DNA from: Heliocidaris erythrogramma
Lineage: Eukaryota; Echinodermata; Echinoidea; Camarodonta; Echinometridae
Assembly (NCBI GenBank): GCA_025617745.1
Contig: CM046853.1
Coordinates: forward strand, 11,424,974-11,488,973
Length of the DNA stretch: 64,000 bases
Direction of reading: 5' to 3'
Below, piece by piece: positions 58,960 through 64,000 of this stretch (positions within the stretch are counted from its first letter, which is position 1; every line of letters begins with the position of its first letter). The notes under the pieces were generated by a model. It ran no database searches. It was not told the DNA's origin and was given only the letters and a program-made list of their open reading frames with translations. The position numbers and the translations under genes were made by a program.

Positions 58960-61687
58960 AGCCCTAGAAGTATTAAAAGAAAAGTATAAAAGTTAATAAT
59001 AATGATTATAATGATGTTAATATACTGAAATGCATTAATGCTAGAAGTGTTGTAAATAAGATTGATGAAATGAGAACTATTGTACAATGTGAAAAACCAC
59101 ACATATTTTTCATTACTGAAACACGCTTATGTCATGAAATTTTATCTACAGAGATATTTCCTGAAGATTTCAAAGTAATAAGGAGGGACAGGAATAGACA
59201 TGGTGGTGGTGTCCTTATAGCTTATCGTAATGATTTATCTGTTCTCCACAGACCAGACCTTGAATCCGAATGTGAAATAATTTGGTGTGAATTGTAACGT
59301 ATCGGACAATAAATCTATATTTTTAATAATAATAATAATAATAACGTCTATTTATATAGCGCTTTTCAGAAGTAAACTAATATCAAAGCGCTTTACATAA
59401 TACGATACTATTTTAGGCGTGTTTTACAGGACTCCAAGTATAGTAAGTTAGATATTTCATATGAGTTAAATAAATCTATGTCCCTAATATCCAATAAGGG
59501 CAAAATGTTGCACACATTGTTTTAACAGGTGACTTTAAGTACCGAATTTACGATGGGCCGATGGATACCCTGTATAACATCGGACAACTCTGAGCTTACA
59601 AACTCTTTTATTTCGATATATAATTGAAAATAACTTTCTTTATCAACATGTATGTCAACCAACTAGGATTACCGAATCCACAAGTAATATATTAGATTTG
59701 ATATTTTCAACCCAACTATCACATACATGTGAGTAATGTTGATTCATTTCCCGGTATAAGTGATCATGCATGAGGCAATAAGATTTACATTGGTTTGTTA
59801 CGTAATTAAACACGAATTTAAGAAGAGAACAATTTAGTCCAAAGGCAATTTAGAACAGTTTCTTAATGATTTAAAAGACGCTACACAACTAGATGAAAAC
59901 AATGAATATGATGTAAAACACAATCGTGGAAACATGTTGTAATGAAGATCTGCAATGCATATATTCCACATGGCAATGTGACAAAAGGATCTAGGCCTAT
60001 TGTTCAATGGATAATTAAGGATGTTACAAAAATTATTAAAAAACGAAATAGAATGTTTAACATAACATGACTTTTTAGCTATATAGCTAAAAAGTCACGT
60101 AAAGAATCTTACTGGGAAAGGTATCGACGGTTAAGGAGAGAAGTATAGAAGAAAATTAAATCTCATTATATGTGTATTTTTTAAAGAATGATTTGTGTAA
60201 AAGTTTAAAACATAACTCGACAATGTTTTGGAGTTTTATAAAGTCTAGAAAATCTGATCATAGTATTGTTGAATTTTGAATGTTTAAATGCCAGTGGCAC
60301 GGTTATAATAGAAGATCAACAAAAGGCTGATGCTTTCAATGTACAATTTAATCAAGCTTTTAAAGATCACGCAAGCCTCTCAACACATAGCAGTAAAGCA
60401 TATATATGAAGGATATTCAATGTACAGAGACTGAGGTTTTAAAATTGTTGAAAAGTATATAGACGTTTCAAAAGCACATAGGGACCTGCATGATGAAATA
60501 TCTCCACGTTTGTTAAAGGAGGGTGCAGACCAATTAACGCCTTCTCTTTGTAAACTATTTAACATGTCTTTTTACTAGAAAACTGGCTATAAGAGCAAAT
60601 GTTTGTCTATATGTTTTATTAATGATCTATAACACTGCCTCTATCATTATATATGCTGATGATTGTATTTTATTTCGTCGTATTTTCACTTTAGACGACT
60701 GTAAAATTTTACAAAATGATCTGGAAGTTTCAAATCATGGTGGTCTAAGACATGGATGCTCGATTTTAATTTATCTAAATAAGATCATGACGATGTCTCG
60801 GAAGCTTCACGATGTAGGTTATAAGCATATATTGATGGTCAGGAGTTACAAAATACATGCAATGTCAGAGAAATATTTAGGTCTTATGATAAACAATACT
60901 TAAAATTGGAACGATCATTGCTCTGAATTACATGTAAAGTGCAATAGACTTGTATATACGGAGGAACTTTGTTGACTGTCCAAAATCTGTTTTAACAAAT
61001 CCTTATGAATCTTTAGTACGTTCACGTTTGGATTATTGTTTTTTAGCATGGGATCCATATAGAAATCCACAAAAATAATTGGTCGAACGAATTCAAAAAC
61101 GCTATTTAAAAATGATGTGCAAAGACTGGAGCACACTTTATTACAAAAGTTAAGTATGAATATATTTATAGAGAATAGACGAAAGTACCTCCGACTTGTG
61201 TTTTATTATAAGCTTGTTAATGGTTTAATAGATATAGGGCATAAAAACAGGTGCACACCTGCGAACAGAATTTGAAGAAACGATCATAATTTAAAGATGC
61301 AAAATACCCTTCGCAAGAACAGATTATTATATGGACTCATTTTATCCTAAAACCTGATTGGAACAAACTTCCGAAGTATAGTCAATATGAAAACCCTTAG
61401 CATGTTTAGAAAAGCGTTAAATAACCATCTCAACCCACATAGTTAATTTCACAGATTTTTTACCTCAACTATAAGTAATTTTGTACTCTGCAATACTACA
61501 ATGATTTCACTGGCAATCATATCGTTTACATCTTTTAAATAATATTTTGTGCAATATGTTTATGATATTGAATCTATACTTGTTGTTTATATCCGGGAAA
61601 CAGACTTGTATGGGTTGGTCAAACAATTTTGTTTTCCCCGAGACATGTTATTATAACGTCTGAATAAATTCAAATCAAATCAAATCA
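58960..61687 (+). pseudogene. Second LINE, heavily decayed endonuclease-RT
   Basis: The endonuclease start is still readable (59020-59297: NARSVVNKIDEMRTI, FFITETRL, RHGGGVLIAY). A younger tail-type repeat interrupts it at 59312. Later pieces include RITES (59660-59700), an RT segment with YADDCILF (60645-60670) and a C-terminal thumb-like part to about 61440. Many stops and shifts. The 3' end is CAAATCAAATCAAATCA, a short repeat tail. Clearly older and from a different subfamily than the LINE at 52330. Confidence 0.75.
59312..59402 (-). repeat. Conserved retroposon tail, reversed copy, inside second LINE
   Basis: On the minus strand: AAAGCGCTTTGATATTAG ... GAAAAGCGCTATATAAATAG then ATT repeats. 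Same family as 18190-18250. It separates the endonuclease halves of the decayed LINE, so it inserted later. Confidence 0.55.
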
Positions 61688-62278
61688 CGCCACCCAAAAA
61701 TAAATACCCTTAAGTGGCGTATATTATTATGGTACCAAGTATACAATACCCTTAATATGGCGTTTAAAATAATAACCCCTAGCTCTTAAGCAGGAAAAAA
61801 ACGAAATAACGCTTTCGAGTATACAAACAGATAAACTTTTAGTGATATCATATTTAATTTGTATGCAAACAATCCAAACGACCAATCGGTGTTAATCATG
61901 TCAACAAAATACTCGTAATCATACTATTGAAACTGAAACGTCGACGACGCCATATAAGGCTGAAAACAGACCCTTTTCGACGCTTTTTGTGGGCGCGGTT
62001 GCGCAGCATGCACGTAATGATGAGTGACCAGCCCCCGGGGTTTGAAACAAAAAAAAAAGTTTTCATTTCTCTTAAAATGCACCAGTAGTGCAAGGCCTCA
62101 AGTAATTACTCCATCAAATCACGGGTAGCCTCCTATCATGAATGAGCAAGTATTTAGAAATTTTTAAAGGAAATTCTATAAGTCGGGGACATTGAACTGC
62201 AGACATTTCATACAATATCACTGACACTCATTAGCTTATATGATTAAACGCTTTGAGGCATTATTGATATGATATTTC
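61688..62278. other. Intergenic, no feature beyond CCCTTAA-GGCGT repeat copies
   Basis: After the second LINE tail come two diverged copies of the CCCTAAATGGCGT repeat, then AT-rich sequence. No gene seen. Confidence 0.4.
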
Positions 62279-62279
62279 A

Positions 62280-63700
62280 GGCCCGTAACTAGGATTTTTG
62301 CGGGGGGGTTCAACATTGGAAAAAGTGGACCTTTCTGAGGGAGCGAAGCGACCGAGTAGGGGTGTCGGGTCAGGGGGTGTGCCCCTACAAGGGTATGGGC
62401 ATGAGCATATAGTCAGAATTATTTGACAGGGGGTGGGTCAAATGTGAAGCCCGAACATATAATACCACATGTGTATACATGTAGGATTCCTAATACTGCG
62501 AGCGAGCAAAGCGAGCGAGAGAACAATAAAAATATACTTTTAAATGGCAAACTTTTATTGCATTAGGTGAAATGTAAAGCTATATCTCCGGTCATCTAGC
62601 TGCCATATGCAGGCATCATTCATATTAGTAAAGTGAAGCGAACAGGGGGGGCACTTTGCTGTTGTTCTTTTATGGAAAGGTAACCCTAATATCTGGGCGC
62701 TATGGCGATAGGGCAGTGACGTGCCGAAAATTGTCATAACATTGAATATTTATGGACCTTGCTGCATGAAACATCTCGTTTATAAGGTTTGCGAGCGAGC
62801 GAAGCGAGCGAGGAGAAATGCAATTTACTTTGCTATTGCACATTTCAATGTAAAAGTGGACCTAACAAGTATTCGGGTTCCATGGCGATAGGGCAGCGAC
62901 GTGCCTGAATATTGCAATAACATCCTATAGAAATATTCATGGACCTCGTTGCCTGAAACTATCTCATTTCTAAGATTTGCGAGCGAGCGAAGCGAGCGAA
63001 GAAAAATGCACTTTAATATGTTGTTGCTCATAACATTTCAGTATAGAAAGTAAGGTAACCATAATTTCTGGGCGCCATGGCGATAAGGCAGACGTGCCCG
63101 AAATTGTCATAACATTGAATATTCATAGACATTTTTATTACAATAACATACTATGGAAATATTCTCGCTGCCTGAAACTCGTTTCAGAATTTTGTGAATG
63201 AGCGAAGCGAGCGACGGAAAACGCACTTTACCATCTCCCAAATGTTTCCAAAACACCCCAAGTGTTATATTGAGGCATCTTGTTATTTCTGATTATAGTT
63301 TCCAAGAAGTCGATGTTTTATGAAACACTCCCATGGCACTCAGGTTGAACAGGCTGTATTAGAGGGCCATGATTTAAGGGCCTGAATGACTAGACCGGGT
63401 CCGCCAGGAGTATTCAACTTGAGAGCGGGAAAATTGTCCATTTTAAAGTGAACAGACACATTAAACACCCCTCTCTCTTTTCCAGTAATATTTTGAATCC
63501 TACACAGTGGTAGTATATGTTCGGGCTTCACATTTGACCCACCCCTGTCAAATAATTCTGACTACGCTCATGCCCATACTCTTGGAGCGGTACATCCCCT
63601 GACCCGACACCCATACTCGGTCGCTTCGCTCCCTCAGAAAGGTCCACTTTTTCCAATGTTGAACCCCCCGCCCCCGCACAAATCCTAGTTACGGGCCCGA
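62280..63700. mobile_element. Inverted-terminal element with GCGAGCGA internal repeats
   Basis: About 190-bp inverted arms: GGCCCGTAACTAGGATTTTTG ... TTCGGGCTTCACATTTGACC and inverse (62280-62472 and 63506-63700). Inside, about four units of roughly 200 bp carry GCGAGCGAGCGAAGCGAGCG (62497, 62790, 62977, 63194) and 'atggcgatagggcag.gacgtgcc'. No transposase. The same 'gagggagcgaagcgac' phrase is also in the arms. Confidence 0.75.
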
Positions 63701-64000
63701 GTATGGTTTCTATATTTCACTTTTATATTCCATTACCACAGATTTCATTTGAGTCTTCTCATAATTGTCACTGCTTATCTTCCCACGTTATCTTTGTATG
63801 GTGTTTTAAGCAATCTATCTCCTTGTATTGTCAGGATTTCCTGTCCAATCTAACACTTCTCAAAGATCAAAATACCCTTCATTTTCGTCCTATAGTCTGA
63901 TAGGAATCAATAATCATCCAAATGTCAGATGTCTAAGAAAGTTTTAATAATTAAAAATGTCATTCAACAGTTTCAATGGTCAATCAACTTCAACATATCT
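63701..64000. other. Window end, no feature seen
   Basis: AT-rich sequence outside the inverted-terminal element. No coding similarity or repeat recognised. Confidence 0.4.

Overview
This is a piece of animal nuclear genome, AT-rich, with spliceosomal introns and heavy repeat content. Three host protein genes can be assembled exon by exon: a DH-PH RhoGEF of PLEKHG7 type on the + strand (1-16010, 5' end cut off by the window), a uridine phosphorylase on the - strand (36014-31051), and CHTOP, the RGG-rich mRNA-export/chromatin protein, on the - strand (46279-41428). The repeat population includes an intact DIRS1-like tyrosine-recombinase retrotransposon, Jockey-group LINEs, many foldback MITEs, the 'cctccgcc...cataatgttttcgggttgtccgtccg' family and the 'gcgcttt...tataaat...(att)n' family. 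Together these suggest a marine deuterostome invertebrate, most likely an echinoderm. That placement is inference from family resemblance, not from a search.

Layout. 1-16010: RhoGEF gene with 20 recognisable coding exons in consistent phase; its introns hold a SINE-like fragment, nested foldback elements and a 1.7-kb inverted-terminal element made of about nine ~155-bp tandem units (10954-12630). 16336-16726: a retroposon-like insertion with 14-bp target duplications, a perfect 47-bp hairpin and a tRNA-like Pol III unit. 17265-17900: a decayed tandem-repeat element. 18421-18663: a foldback MITE. 18664-25549: AT-rich, no gene seen, with one MITE and a 4 x ~220-bp tandem repeat. 25550-30484: complete DIRS1-like element on the - strand (gag, RT-RNase H-methyltransferase-like, tyrosine recombinase), all frames open. 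31051-36014: uridine phosphorylase. 36500-41168: several foldback elements. 41428-46337: CHTOP. 46.9-47.6 kb: promoter-like segment with a candidate + strand first exon. 48.1-52.3 kb: repeat block bounded by opposite-facing arrays of an ACGTTTTG-type minisatellite and holding a 7 x 170-bp array element and a ~100-bp-arm palindrome. 52330-56160: LINE with two frameshifts, abutting a clipped MITE. 56883-57973: Harbinger-like inverted-terminal element. 58960-61687: a second, badly decayed LINE. 62280-63700: inverted-terminal element with internal GCGAGCGA-type repeats.

The three host genes have unrelated roles (Rho GTPase activation, pyrimidine salvage, mRNA export/chromatin) and are not obviously co-regulated. 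The most unusual recurring signal is that three tandem-repeat elements all carry the same DR1 nuclear-receptor half-site arrangement in nearly every unit.
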